Assembly: GCA_023227965.1 (NCBI GenBank)
Contig: JALOCA010000003.1
Span: forward strand, 90,490 to 154,489
Direction of reading: 5' to 3'
Length of the DNA: 64,000 nt
Origin: Lentimicrobiaceae bacterium
GTDB taxonomy: Bacteria; Bacteroidota; Bacteroidia; Bacteroidales; JALOCA01
Shown here: positions 9,204-17,177 of the stretch, piece after piece
How the letters are laid out: every line of letters begins with the position of its first letter
Position numbering within the stretch: position 1 is the first letter of the stretch
Position numbers and translations under genes: made by a program
Notes under the pieces: model-generated
Seen by the model: the letters and a program-made list of their open reading frames with translations, nothing else
Databases searched by the model: none
What the model was told of the DNA's origin: nothing

Positions 9204-9748
9204 ATATGAATTTTTTAGATGTTATTTTGGGAATACCTCTCATGTGGGCAATATATAAAGGATTTACAAAGGGATTCATCATTGAAGCGGCTTCGCTTGC
9301 AGGTTTGATTCTCGGTTTTTATTTTGCAGTCAAATTTTCCAGTTTTTCAAGCGATTTTTTCAAGAATATTATTGGTTTTCACGGACGATACCTTTCGATA
9401 ATTGCCTTTGCTACCACTTTCCTGCTTGTACTTGCCATCATCTATTTATTGGGGAAAGTGCTTGAAAAAGCAATAGAAATGGTATCTCTGGGAATTTTCA
9501 ATCGCCTGGCGGGAATAGCTTTCAGTGTAGCAAAAACAGCCTTTATTCTGAGTGTTTTACTTTTCCTCATCAATCGCCTTGATCCTTATCAAAAATTATT
9601 GAAACCGGAACATAAGCAAAAATCCATTCTTTATTTTCCGGTGGAGAGTTTTGCCCCCCGGATACTTCCCGGTTTGAAATCCGGTAGCTTTAGCATACCT
9701 CCTCCCGGAAAAGAAAAACAAGAAGCCAAATATGTACCATCAAAATAA
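9200..9748 (+). CDS. CvpA family membrane protein
   Basis: 182 residues with four predicted membrane segments. The N-terminal pattern LDVILGIPLMWAIYKGFTKG and the following EAASLAGLILGFYFAVK match the CvpA family, which in Bacteroidota is usually annotated without a firm role. The ATG overlaps the mlaF stop; a second ATG two codons later is equally possible. The C-terminus is a Pro/Lys-rich soluble tail. The coupling to mlaEF suggests an envelope role, but this is inference from position only. Confidence 0.82.
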   Translation: MNMNFLDVILGIPLMWAIYKGFTKGFIIEAASLAGLILGFYFAVKFSSFSSDFFKNIIGFHGRYLSIIAFATTFLLVLAIIYLLGKVLEKAIEMVSLGIFNRLAGIAFSVAKTAFILSVLLFLINRLDPYQKLLKPEHKQKSILYFPVESFAPRILPGLKSGSFSIPPPGKEKQEAKYVPSK

Positions 9749-9749
9749 T

Positions 9750-9857
9750 TTATTTTTTTGCCAGGCAGGTTTTAATACCGAATAATACATACAATCCGCA
9801 AAAACCGATAAGTGCGGTTATTACAAAAATTGCGGCAAAAATTCCCAAAACCCACGC
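9750..9857 (-). pseudogene. Remnant of a DUF2892 (YgaP-like) membrane protein gene
   Basis: On the minus strand, just after the dnaG stop, a frame with no usable start codes for about 35 residues: a hydrophobic helix, then ALIGFCGLYVLFGIKTC and a Lys-Lys end. That resembles the C-terminus of DUF2892 proteins (LIGxCPLYxLLGIxTC). An in-frame stop lies immediately upstream and the N-terminal half is missing, so I read it as a decayed fragment. Nothing else explains the 140-base gap between cvpA and dnaG. Confidence 0.5.
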
Positions 9858-9888
9858 TTATATATCAGTGACAACATGGTACAAAATG

Positions 9889-11835
9889 TTACCGGGTAAC
9901 AATTCTGCCCAACTTTCCATTGATAATATTACTGATGTCTTTCAACGATTTGAGTTGGGTAAGGATGGAGATTACCTCTTCTTCGTCGGTTGACAGTTTT
10001 AATGCCCGAATATTATCGGTAATCATCTGTTCCACCCTTTTGGCTTTAAAGGCGAGAATGGAGGTGTCAACGGCTTCTTTCAGCTTTTCCTCTTCAAGCG
10101 GGACTACAATATGTTTTTTACTCCAGTTTTTACTCAATTGATAGGGCGTACTTAAAATATCAATTACGGCTACCGACAACGTATGGTTGGGGTTATTGAA
10201 AAAATACTGTTCGTCAGGGAAAGCATTCTCCATGTTGGAAAATTCAGCAGAAATGGCTTGATAAAGGGGATTTTTAAACTCCAGATTGTCTTTTTTTAAG
10301 TCGTTGAGAATGTAATTGGCAACTTTTACCTCTACCGTGTATTTTCTTTTAAAAGGAGTTTCTTCTGCTACTTCGCATTGCAATGGTTTGTTACCATACA
10401 AAAGCATCAGGCGTATCAGTTCGTGCTCCTGGAATTCGCTTTCCAGAGTATCAGCCGTAGCCTGACGGGGCTGGATAATGGGAACAACTTCGGGAATGGC
10501 TTCTTTTTCCTGGGGGGTAAGATTTCGGGTAAAACGGTTTCGCAGCACTTTGTTTAGTTCGTTCATCAGTGCCTGCTCAGTAATGTTCATCAACATGGAG
10601 CATTCACGGATGTACACCGTACGGGTAATGGCATCGGGTATCAGTGCAATGGTTCCGACAATTTCTTTGATGAGCCTGGTCTTTTGAATAGGATCGCCGG
10701 CGGTTTCGTTGAGCAGCAAACCGGTTTTAAAATTGATGAAGTCAGAGGCATTATTGCTGATAAACGCCTGCACTTCGACGGAACGGCGCGTTCGGGCAAA
10801 GGAATCGGGGTCTTCTCCTTCCGGGAAAAGGACGATTTTCACATTCATTCCTTCTTCCAAAATCATATCAATGCCCCGGAAAGAGGCTTTTATGCCTGCC
10901 GGGTCGCCATCGTACAGTATGGTGATGTTGGGTGTAAACCGTTTTACAAGTTTAATCTGGTCGGGGGTAAGCGATGTGCCTGAAGATGCGACAACATTTT
11001 CAATGCCTGCCTGGTGGAGGGAGATAACGTCGGTGTAACCTTCTACCAGGAAGCAGTTATCTTGAGCAAGAATGGCATTTTTGGCAAAAAATATCCCGTA
11101 CAGCGCCTTGCTTTTGTTGTAGATATCCGACTCGGGCGAGTTAATATACTTGGGCTTGGTTTTGTCGCCGGTGAGGATACGTCCGCCAAAGCCAATTACG
11201 CTACCTGTAAGGTTATGCACCGGAAACATCACCCTGCCACGGAAGAAGTCGAAATTTTTTCCTTCGCGCGAAATGGTAAGTCCAGTTTCGTTAAGCAATT
11301 CCAGTTTATAGGCATTTTCCAGCGCATGACGGGTAAAAGTATCCCATTTATCGAAACAATAGCCCAACTGGAACTTTTTAATGGTTTCTTCGTGGAAACC
11401 ACGTTCGTGGAAATATGTCAATCCAACAGCTTTTCCTTCTTCGTTTTCGAAAAGGGAAGAGGTGAAAAATTTCTGAGCAAAAGCCGTGGTATGGTATAGG
11501 CTCTCCTTTCTATTCTGTACCTGTATTTGCTCAGGGGTTTGTTCTTCCTCTTCTACTTCGATATGGTATTTTCTGGCAAGGAATTTTAGGGCTTCAGGAT
11601 ACGAATAATGTTCGTGTTCCATGATAAAGCCCACAGAATTGCCGGCCTTTCCGCAGCCGAAACATTTAAAAATTCCTCTTGCAGGGGAAACATTGAATGA
11701 TGGAGTTTTTTCGTTGTGGAAGGGACATAATCCAATATAATTGGTCCCCCGTTTGCGAAGCGACACAAACTCACCCACCACTTCTTCGATGCGGGCGGTT
11801 TCCAGGATGGTTTGTATCACTTCGGGGCGAATCAT
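9889..11835 (-). CDS. dnaG: DNA primase
   Basis: 648 residues; synthesises RNA primers at the replication fork. The N-terminal CHC2 zinc finger is intact (C37-P-F-H40 and C58-x2-C61). The Toprim domain is recognised by VEGYTDVISLHQAGIENVVASSG and then LYDGDPAGIKAS with the metal-binding acidic residues, followed by EGEDPDSF. The C-terminal 200 residues form the DnaB-helicase interaction region. A TAAATTTG promoter motif lies only 9 bases before the ATG, so the mRNA leader is probably very short. No rpsU or rpoD is adjacent, unlike in proteobacteria. Confidence 0.96.
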   Translation of the reverse strand: MIRPEVIQTILETARIEEVVGEFVSLRKRGTNYIGLCPFHNEKTPSFNVSPARGIFKCFGCGKAGNSVGFIMEHEHYSYPEALKFLARKYHIEVEEEEQTPEQIQVQNRKESLYHTTAFAQKFFTSSLFENEEGKAVGLTYFHERGFHEETIKKFQLGYCFDKWDTFTRHALENAYKLELLNETGLTISREGKNFDFFRGRVMFPVHNLTGSVIGFGGRILTGDKTKPKYINSPESDIYNKSKALYGIFFAKNAILAQDNCFLVEGYTDVISLHQAGIENVVASSGTSLTPDQIKLVKRFTPNITILYDGDPAGIKASFRGIDMILEEGMNVKIVLFPEGEDPDSFARTRRSVEVQAFISNNASDFINFKTGLLLNETAGDPIQKTRLIKEIVGTIALIPDAITRTVYIRECSMLMNITEQALMNELNKVLRNRFTRNLTPQEKEAIPEVVPIIQPRQATADTLESEFQEHELIRLMLLYGNKPLQCEVAEETPFKRKYTVEVKVANYILNDLKKDNLEFKNPLYQAISAEFSNMENAFPDEQYFFNNPNHTLSVAVIDILSTPYQLSKNWSKKHIVVPLEEEKLKEAVDTSILAFKAKRVEQMITDNIRALKLSTDEEEVISILTQLKSLKDISNIINGKLGRIVTR

Positions 11836-11843
11836 TTTAATTT

Positions 11844-11851
11844 CAAATTTA
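11844..11851 (-). promoter_or_regulatory. Candidate -7 promoter element for dnaG
   Basis: The minus strand reads TAAATTTG (TAnnTTTG consensus). It sits so close to the start codon that the transcript would have almost no leader; no good -33 TTG is seen. Confidence 0.35.
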
Positions 11852-11880
11852 TACTTTCGAGTTTCAGGTTATGGTGTTTG

Positions 11881-12984
11881 TTATTTAAAAATTTCTTTCA
11901 TTTTTTTTCGCAGATCTTCTCCTGTGAGGTTTTTGGCAACAATTTTGCCCTCTTTGTCCACCAGTACATTGGAAGGGATGGAATTTATCCCGTACAGTTT
12001 TCCGGCGGCGTTGTTCCAGTATTGCAAGTCGGAAACATGGTTCCAGGTAAGTTTATCGTCGCTGATGGCTTTCAGCCAATCTTTTTTGGTTTTATCGAAT
12101 GAAACGCCGAGTATTTCCAGTCCTTTTTTATGAAAATCTTTGTAAATAGCTACTACGTTGGGATTTTCGGCACGGCAAGGACCGCACCACGAAGCCCAGA
12201 AGTCAATCAGTAGCCATTTGCCTTTAAAAGATGATAAGCTGAGCGGTTTGCCTTCGGGAGTGTTAAGGCTGAAATCAGGAGCAGACTGTCCGGGTTCTAC
12301 TTTTGCCAGTATACCAATCCGTTCTTTCATTTTCACCATGTATTTTGATGCGGTAAGCGATGTATCTATTGCGGCATAAAAATCCTGTAGGTCTTTCAAT
12401 GTAAGCATATAGGCATTTTGTATTACCAAGAAAGGTGCTACTACCGATGTTTTGTTTGTAGTGATAAAATTTTTGGTGAATTCAATTTTTTCCTTGTCAG
12501 TAGCTTCTAACATAGAATCCTGTAAATGAATTACTATCAGGTCTTTTTTATCTTTTGCACGAAGAAGAATCTGATAAATGCTGTCGGAACGGTGGTCGAA
12601 AGTTCCGGTTTGTTTCTGGTAGTCGGCATACAGATTGTGGGTGATACTGCCGCTTACTCTGGCATTGGCAAGGCTGTCGGCATGTGCTGTAACCGTAATA
12701 TCGGAGGCTTCTACAAATAGTTGCAACATTTCGGGCTTATCGGCTATGCTCAGGTAAAACATTTCGGGCATAGCAATGCTGTCTTTCAGGGTAAATTTTC
12801 CCTGGCTGATTATAGCGGAGTCAACGGTGATAAATGCTCCTGCTTCGCGTTTCTGGAGTAATACTTTTCCATCGGTAATACCGGTAAGTGTTCCGTTAAT
12901 GGTAAAATCGGTACGTTCTTTCTTTTTGGCAGTACAGCCAATCAAAACAGAAAGTATCATTAAAAGGAGGAAGGATTTTTTCAT
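11881..12984 (-). CDS. DUF4369/TlpA-like thioredoxin-fold lipoprotein
   Basis: 367 residues. A lipoprotein signal ends in LIGC with Cys17. It is followed by a beta-rich DUF4369-type region (DFTINGTLTGITDGKVLLQKR), a helical middle, and a C-terminal AhpC/TSA-TlpA thioredoxin domain starting at PGQSAPDFSL with the redox motif WCGPC at about residues 265-269 and the cis-proline loop INSIPSNVLVDKEG. This is the common Bacteroidota envelope thiol-disulfide oxidoreductase architecture, probably facing the periplasm. The partner is unknown. 45 bases separate it from dnaG downstream. Confidence 0.88.
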   Translation of the reverse strand: MKKSFLLLMILSVLIGCTAKKKERTDFTINGTLTGITDGKVLLQKREAGAFITVDSAIISQGKFTLKDSIAMPEMFYLSIADKPEMLQLFVEASDITVTAHADSLANARVSGSITHNLYADYQKQTGTFDHRSDSIYQILLRAKDKKDLIVIHLQDSMLEATDKEKIEFTKNFITTNKTSVVAPFLVIQNAYMLTLKDLQDFYAAIDTSLTASKYMVKMKERIGILAKVEPGQSAPDFSLNTPEGKPLSLSSFKGKWLLIDFWASWCGPCRAENPNVVAIYKDFHKKGLEILGVSFDKTKKDWLKAISDDKLTWNHVSDLQYWNNAAGKLYGINSIPSNVLVDKEGKIVAKNLTGEDLRKKMKEIFK

Positions 12985-13291
12985 GATAAATAGGATTAAA
13001 TTAGTGAATAATAGATTTAAAAACGACGGATATATTTTTATATAACAGGCATACGAAAGTAGAATAAAGATTTGTTTTGTGCAACAGGGAAGAAATTAAA
13101 CAGCAAAATACCAACGCCGTTAGTGATTAGTTGTTTTTGGATTTTAGAACACAGATAACAGAGGATGGGTTTTTGTAAACAATGCAAGATTCCAGGGTCT
13201 GTATGATTTTCCTGTTTTTAAATACAATATTGTAACTATCTACAATTGTACCCGGAACGGATAAGTATTTTACCTGCGGTATAGAAATAAA

Positions 13292-13310
13292 GACAAATTT
13301 TTTATTTGTC
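13292..13310. promoter_or_regulatory. Inverted repeat GACAAAT-N5-ATTTGTC
   Basis: A perfect 7-bp inverted repeat with a 5-base T-rich spacer, 88 bases before the sugar transporter ATG. Candidate operator or AT-rich hairpin; function not shown by sequence. Confidence 0.35.
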
Positions 13311-13345
13311 AATACTCCATGTATATTTACTCCCCGTTTTTATAA

Positions 13346-13363
13346 GCCCTGATTAATTAGGGC
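13346..13363. promoter_or_regulatory. Palindrome GCCCT-GATTAATT-AGGGC upstream of the sugar transporter
   Basis: An 18-base near-perfect palindrome centred on ATTAAT, ending 35 bases before the transporter ATG. The position suits an operator for a sugar-responsive repressor, or a leader hairpin. Inference only. Confidence 0.4.
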
Positions 13364-13398
13364 ATAATTATACACAATCATTGAAAATCAATATTTCT

Positions 13399-14664
13399 AT
13401 GAAAAAAACTATTTCTTCCGGCTTTATAGCTACATTTATCATTGGCATTTTGTTTTTTATTTTCGGATTTGTAACCTGGCTTAACGGAACGCTGATAGTA
13501 TATTTAAAAATTGCCTGCCAGCTGAATACCTTCCAAGCTATGCTGGTGGCTTTTGCTTTTTATATTTCTTATTTTGTGATGGCATTGCCCTCATCGTGGG
13601 TATTGAAGAAGACAGGTTTTAAAAATGGAATGATGCTGGGGTTAGCCGTGATGGCAGTGGGAGCACTGTTCTTTATTCCAGCGGCGCAAACCCGCACTTA
13701 CGAACTTTTCCTTACAGGTCTTTTTATTATAGGTACAGGGTTGTCGGTATTGCAAACGGCATCCAATCCTTATGTTACTATTGTTGGTCCGATAGAAAGT
13801 GCTGCCCGACGTATCAGCGTAATGGGTATCTGTAACAAGGTCGCAGGGGTACTTGCTCCCATCATACTGGGAAGTATCATACTTGCCGATGCCGATACAT
13901 TGGTTAAAGAAATTCAACAATTGGATGTTGCACAAAGAGCCGTCAGGCTGGATGCAATAGCTGCCCGCGTTATTTTTCCGTATAGTATCATGGCTGCCGT
14001 TTTGATTGGGCTGGCATTGATGATACGCTTTTCGCCGCTTCCCGAAATTGAGTCGGAGCCTGAGGATGTAACGGAAAAAGGAGTTCCTGAAACAAAAAAC
14101 ACTATTTTTCAGTTTCCTAACCTTGTTTTGGGCGTACTGGCTATCTTCCTGTATGTGGGTGTGGAAGTAATTGCCGGCGATACCATCGGCATGTACGGGC
14201 AGTCGCAGGGAATTCCACTTTCGATAGCCAAAAATTTTACGGCATATACATTAACTGCGATGGTAATCGGTTACATCATCGGTATTATTGCCATTCCTAA
14301 GCTGATTTCGCAGTCCAAAGCGTTAACCGTTTCGGCGGTAGTGGGAATTCTTTTTAGTATAATTGCCATTGTTACTACCGGATATATTTCGGTATTATTT
14401 ATTGCCATATTAGGATTAGCCAATGCGCTGATGTGGCCTGCCATCTGGCCTCTTGCCATCCATGGGCTGGGGAAATTTACCAAAACCGGTTCGGCAATGC
14501 TTATCATGGCAATAGCCGGGGGTGCTTTATTGCCTTTGCTGTACGGCAGGCTTGCCGATCTTACCTTTATCGGACACAGGCAGGCTTATTGGATTATGGT
14601 TCCCTGCTATTTGTATATTTTACATTACGGCACCCGTGGATGCAAAATAAAAAGTTGGAAATAA
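13399..14664 (+). CDS. Sugar MFS transporter of the FucP/GluP family
   Basis: 421 residues with twelve predicted membrane helices. The N-terminus FGFVTWLNGTLIVYLKIACQLN, the GTGLSVLQTASNPYVTIVGP loop and the ANALMWPAIWPLAI segment are hallmarks of the fucose/glucose/galactose:proton symporter family. I used the ATG at 13399 (MKKTISSGF); an in-frame TTG 18 bases earlier is less likely. Sugar specificity cannot be read from sequence. Convergent with mreD, 54 bases away. Two palindromes upstream could mediate regulation. Confidence 0.88.
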   Translation: MKKTISSGFIATFIIGILFFIFGFVTWLNGTLIVYLKIACQLNTFQAMLVAFAFYISYFVMALPSSWVLKKTGFKNGMMLGLAVMAVGALFFIPAAQTRTYELFLTGLFIIGTGLSVLQTASNPYVTIVGPIESAARRISVMGICNKVAGVLAPIILGSIILADADTLVKEIQQLDVAQRAVRLDAIAARVIFPYSIMAAVLIGLALMIRFSPLPEIESEPEDVTEKGVPETKNTIFQFPNLVLGVLAIFLYVGVEVIAGDTIGMYGQSQGIPLSIAKNFTAYTLTAMVIGYIIGIIAIPKLISQSKALTVSAVVGILFSIIAIVTTGYISVLFIAILGLANALMWPAIWPLAIHGLGKFTKTGSAMLIMAIAGGALLPLLYGRLADLTFIGHRQAYWIMVPCYLYILHYGTRGCKIKSWK

Positions 14665-14718
14665 TAATCTTATGCGGAGGCGTAGTCTTTTTTATGGATT
14701 TAATGAGAGAATCTCGTG

Positions 14719-15234
14719 TTAAGATTTTTTTGCTTTTAGAAAAAGATATTCGGTAAGAAATATTAAAACCAGAGAAAAAGCAGTGCTGAAAATAACTCTT
14801 GATAAAGTAACAAGGAAATCACGGAAGCTAAATACTTCGAGGTAAAACAGCAAAAAATGATGCACCAGTACCAGCACTAATGCATAGGAAAAAAACCATT
14901 GAAAGCCGAAATCTTGAATCCCTGGTTGTAAACCTGTATCGTATTGGCTGCGTACGGCAATACGCTTTAGCAAACCCGGACGGACAAATGCCATCAGCAC
15001 AGTAGCAGCCGTATGCATCCCCATTATTCCTGAAAACATATCTATTGTGAACCCTATCGCAAATGCCAGCAAAAGCAGCAGCCAACCGGGTGTTTCAAAA
15101 GGCAACCACAAGATAAACAATACATAAATATAAGGATTCATAAATCCTGCAAATCGAATGTTGTTCAGGATAAAAATTTGAACCACTGCCAATGCGATGA
15201 ACCGCAATCCGTTGATGAGATAAGTATTATTCAT
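14719..15234 (-). CDS. mreD: Rod shape-determining protein MreD
   Basis: 171 residues, almost wholly hydrophobic with about five membrane helices. The central GFTIDMFSGIMGMHTAATVLMAFVRP is the conserved MreD segment. It belongs to the elongasome that directs lateral cell-wall synthesis. Its start overlaps the mreC stop by 8 bases. In most Bacteroidales mrdA (PBP2) and rodA follow; here the cluster ends at mreD and meets the convergent transporter gene. Confidence 0.88.
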   Translation of the reverse strand: MNNTYLINGLRFIALAVVQIFILNNIRFAGFMNPYIYVLFILWLPFETPGWLLLLLAFAIGFTIDMFSGIMGMHTAATVLMAFVRPGLLKRIAVRSQYDTGLQPGIQDFGFQWFFSYALVLVLVHHFLLFYLEVFSFRDFLVTLSRVIFSTAFSLVLIFLTEYLFLKAKKS

Positions 15235-16063
15235 CTTTATCTTTCGAAAGTTCTTCCAACTGTGTTTGTTCCTTTTTTAAAAGACTTTTAACCACCATCA
15301 CGTAACCTATAGCATTAAAATCGGTAGAAAGCCGTATTTTTATCGTATAAAAATTATCACCAGGATTAACATAATGGCCTGATATTGTTCCTATCATTAT
15401 ACCTTCCGGAAACAGATTGGAAAATCCGCTTGTAACAATAGTATCTCCTTTTTTCAGAATAACATGAGTAGGCACTTCTTTAAGGTACGCGAAAACAGGC
15501 GAATTGTTTTCCCAGGCAAGGGTTCCCAACTGGTTATTCTTTTTTATTTTAGCACTGATGTGCGATTTGCCGTGCAACAACGACATTACGGAACAAAAAT
15601 TTGCAGAAACTTCATTTACAATTCCCACAACACCATCTGCAGCTATCACAGCCATATCTTTTTTAATCCCATCCTTTCTGCCTTTGTTCAGCATCAGGTA
15701 ATTATTTCTTTTACTGGTGGTATTGGCAATAACTTTTGCCGATATGTACCGGTATTGCTGTTTGTAGAGAGTATCGTCTATAAAGAACATATTGGTATCG
15801 GCAGTAAGAAAAGAGGAAGATACATGTGCTCTGAGCATGGCATTTTCACGAGCTAATTTATCATTGATTTTTCGCAGGTTAAAATAGTCGGAGATACTGT
15901 TAACGGTAGAAAAAATTGAGCCGGTAAATTGGTTGGTCGAACTGGTAAAAACGGTTCGCTGGTAATATGTTTGGGAGATAAGCATGGTGAAAGCCAATGC
16001 CTCGAGCAGCAGGAAAAGAAGAAAGAATTTATATTTCCAAAGAAAAGCTAACAGCTTCAGCAT
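15227..16063 (-). CDS. mreC: Rod shape-determining protein MreC
   Basis: 278 residues: a short cytoplasmic start, one membrane helix at about residues 13-31, a coiled-coil (INDKLARENAMLRAHV), then the periplasmic beta-barrel domain with LNKGRKDGIKKDMAVIAADGVVGIV, typical of MreC. It scaffolds the elongasome in the periplasm. Lies 50 bases after mreB and overlaps mreD by 8 bases. Confidence 0.93.
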   Translation of the reverse strand: MLKLLAFLWKYKFFLLFLLLEALAFTMLISQTYYQRTVFTSSTNQFTGSIFSTVNSISDYFNLRKINDKLARENAMLRAHVSSSFLTADTNMFFIDDTLYKQQYRYISAKVIANTTSKRNNYLMLNKGRKDGIKKDMAVIAADGVVGIVNEVSANFCSVMSLLHGKSHISAKIKKNNQLGTLAWENNSPVFAYLKEVPTHVILKKGDTIVTSGFSNLFPEGIMIGTISGHYVNPGDNFYTIKIRLSTDFNAIGYVMVVKSLLKKEQTQLEELSKDKDE

Positions 16064-16113
16064 AATAATTTAGTTTTGGAATTTTCGTGATGCCGGCTGC
16101 TTTTTTACCAGTA

Positions 16114-17136
16114 TTATTTAATTAAAAATGTAAATTTATTAAAGTTTTTCAACGCAATACCAGTACCTCTGGCTACAGCACGCAAAGGGTCTTCTGCCAC
16201 ATGCACCGGAAGTTTCGTTTTCAGATGCAGACGTTTATCAAGTCCGCGCAACATTGACCCTCCTCCGGCAAGATAAATACCCGTACGGTAAATGTCAGCC
16301 GAAAGTTCGGGGGGAGTCATTTCAAGGGCATTAAGCACGGCGGCTTCAATTTTTGAAATGGACTTGTCGAGACAATGCGCAATTTCTGCGTAGTTTACAT
16401 AGATTTCTTTGGGAATACCTGTCAGCATATCACGTCCGTGTACAGGATATTCGGGAGGAGGGTTGTCTATCTCCGTCATAGCGGCACCTACTTCTATTTT
16501 AATTTGTTCGGAAGTACGTTCACCAATATTGATATTGTGCTGTTTGCGCATATATTCTTCAATATCAGCATTAAAATCGTCGCCTGCAATGCGTATGGAT
16601 TTATTATTTACAATACCTCCCAGAGCAATAACGGCTATTTCGCTGGTGCCACCGCCTATGTCAATAATCATGTTTCCGGTGGGTTCCAGAACATCTATCC
16701 CGATGCCGATGGCAGCAGCCATAGGCTCATGAATAAGCCGTACTTCTTTGGCTCCGGCTTGTTCGGCAGAATCTTTCACAGCACGTTCTTCCACCTCAGT
16801 AATACCCGAAGGGATGCAAATTACCATTTTAAGTGCCGGCGGAAAGAGTGATTTTCCAGTACCTATCATTTTAATAAACTCACGGATCATGTATTCGGCA
16901 GATTGGAAATCGGCTATTACCCCATCGCGCAGGGGACGGATAGTTTTAATATTTTCATGGGTTTTACCATGCATCATCATGGCTTTTTTGCCCACGGCAA
17001 TTACCTTACTTGTATTTCTTTCAATGGCAATGATGGATGGTTCATCCACTACCACTTTGTCGTTGTAAATAATGATGGTATTGGCAGTGCCGAGGTCCAT
17101 CGCTATTTCCTTTGTAAGGAACGAAAAAAGTCCCAT
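16114..17136 (-). CDS. mreB: Rod shape-determining protein MreB (bacterial actin)
   Basis: 340 residues, the expected length. The actin-fold motifs are all present: phosphate 1 MDLGTANTIIYND-like start, GVIADFQSAEYMIREF, IPSGITEVEERAVKDSAEQAGA, IHEPMAAAIGIGIDV, IDIGGGTSEIAVIALGG and the adenosine motif YLAGGGSMLRGLD. It polymerises under the inner membrane to guide wall synthesis. 41 bases downstream of purH and first of the mreBCD genes. Confidence 0.97.
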   Translation of the reverse strand: MGLFSFLTKEIAMDLGTANTIIIYNDKVVVDEPSIIAIERNTSKVIAVGKKAMMMHGKTHENIKTIRPLRDGVIADFQSAEYMIREFIKMIGTGKSLFPPALKMVICIPSGITEVEERAVKDSAEQAGAKEVRLIHEPMAAAIGIGIDVLEPTGNMIIDIGGGTSEIAVIALGGIVNNKSIRIAGDDFNADIEEYMRKQHNINIGERTSEQIKIEVGAAMTEIDNPPPEYPVHGRDMLTGIPKEIYVNYAEIAHCLDKSISKIEAAVLNALEMTPPELSADIYRTGIYLAGGGSMLRGLDKRLHLKTKLPVHVAEDPLRAVARGTGIALKNFNKFTFLIK

Positions 17137-17177
17137 AGCATTTGTTTAAATGGTGAAGTTATCTGTTTATTTTCATT

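Larger units (their letters stand above)
12985..13398. other. Long intergenic region between divergent genes
   Basis: 414 bases between the TlpA-like lipoprotein gene (minus) and the sugar transporter (plus). No coding frame looks convincing. Two palindromes near the transporter (13292-13310 and 13346-13363) are listed separately. Confidence 0.5.

Noticed and set aside
13127..13312. 61-codon minus-strand frame in the gap before the sugar transporter
   Set aside because: No start context, no domain and low coding character; it overlaps the candidate palindrome.
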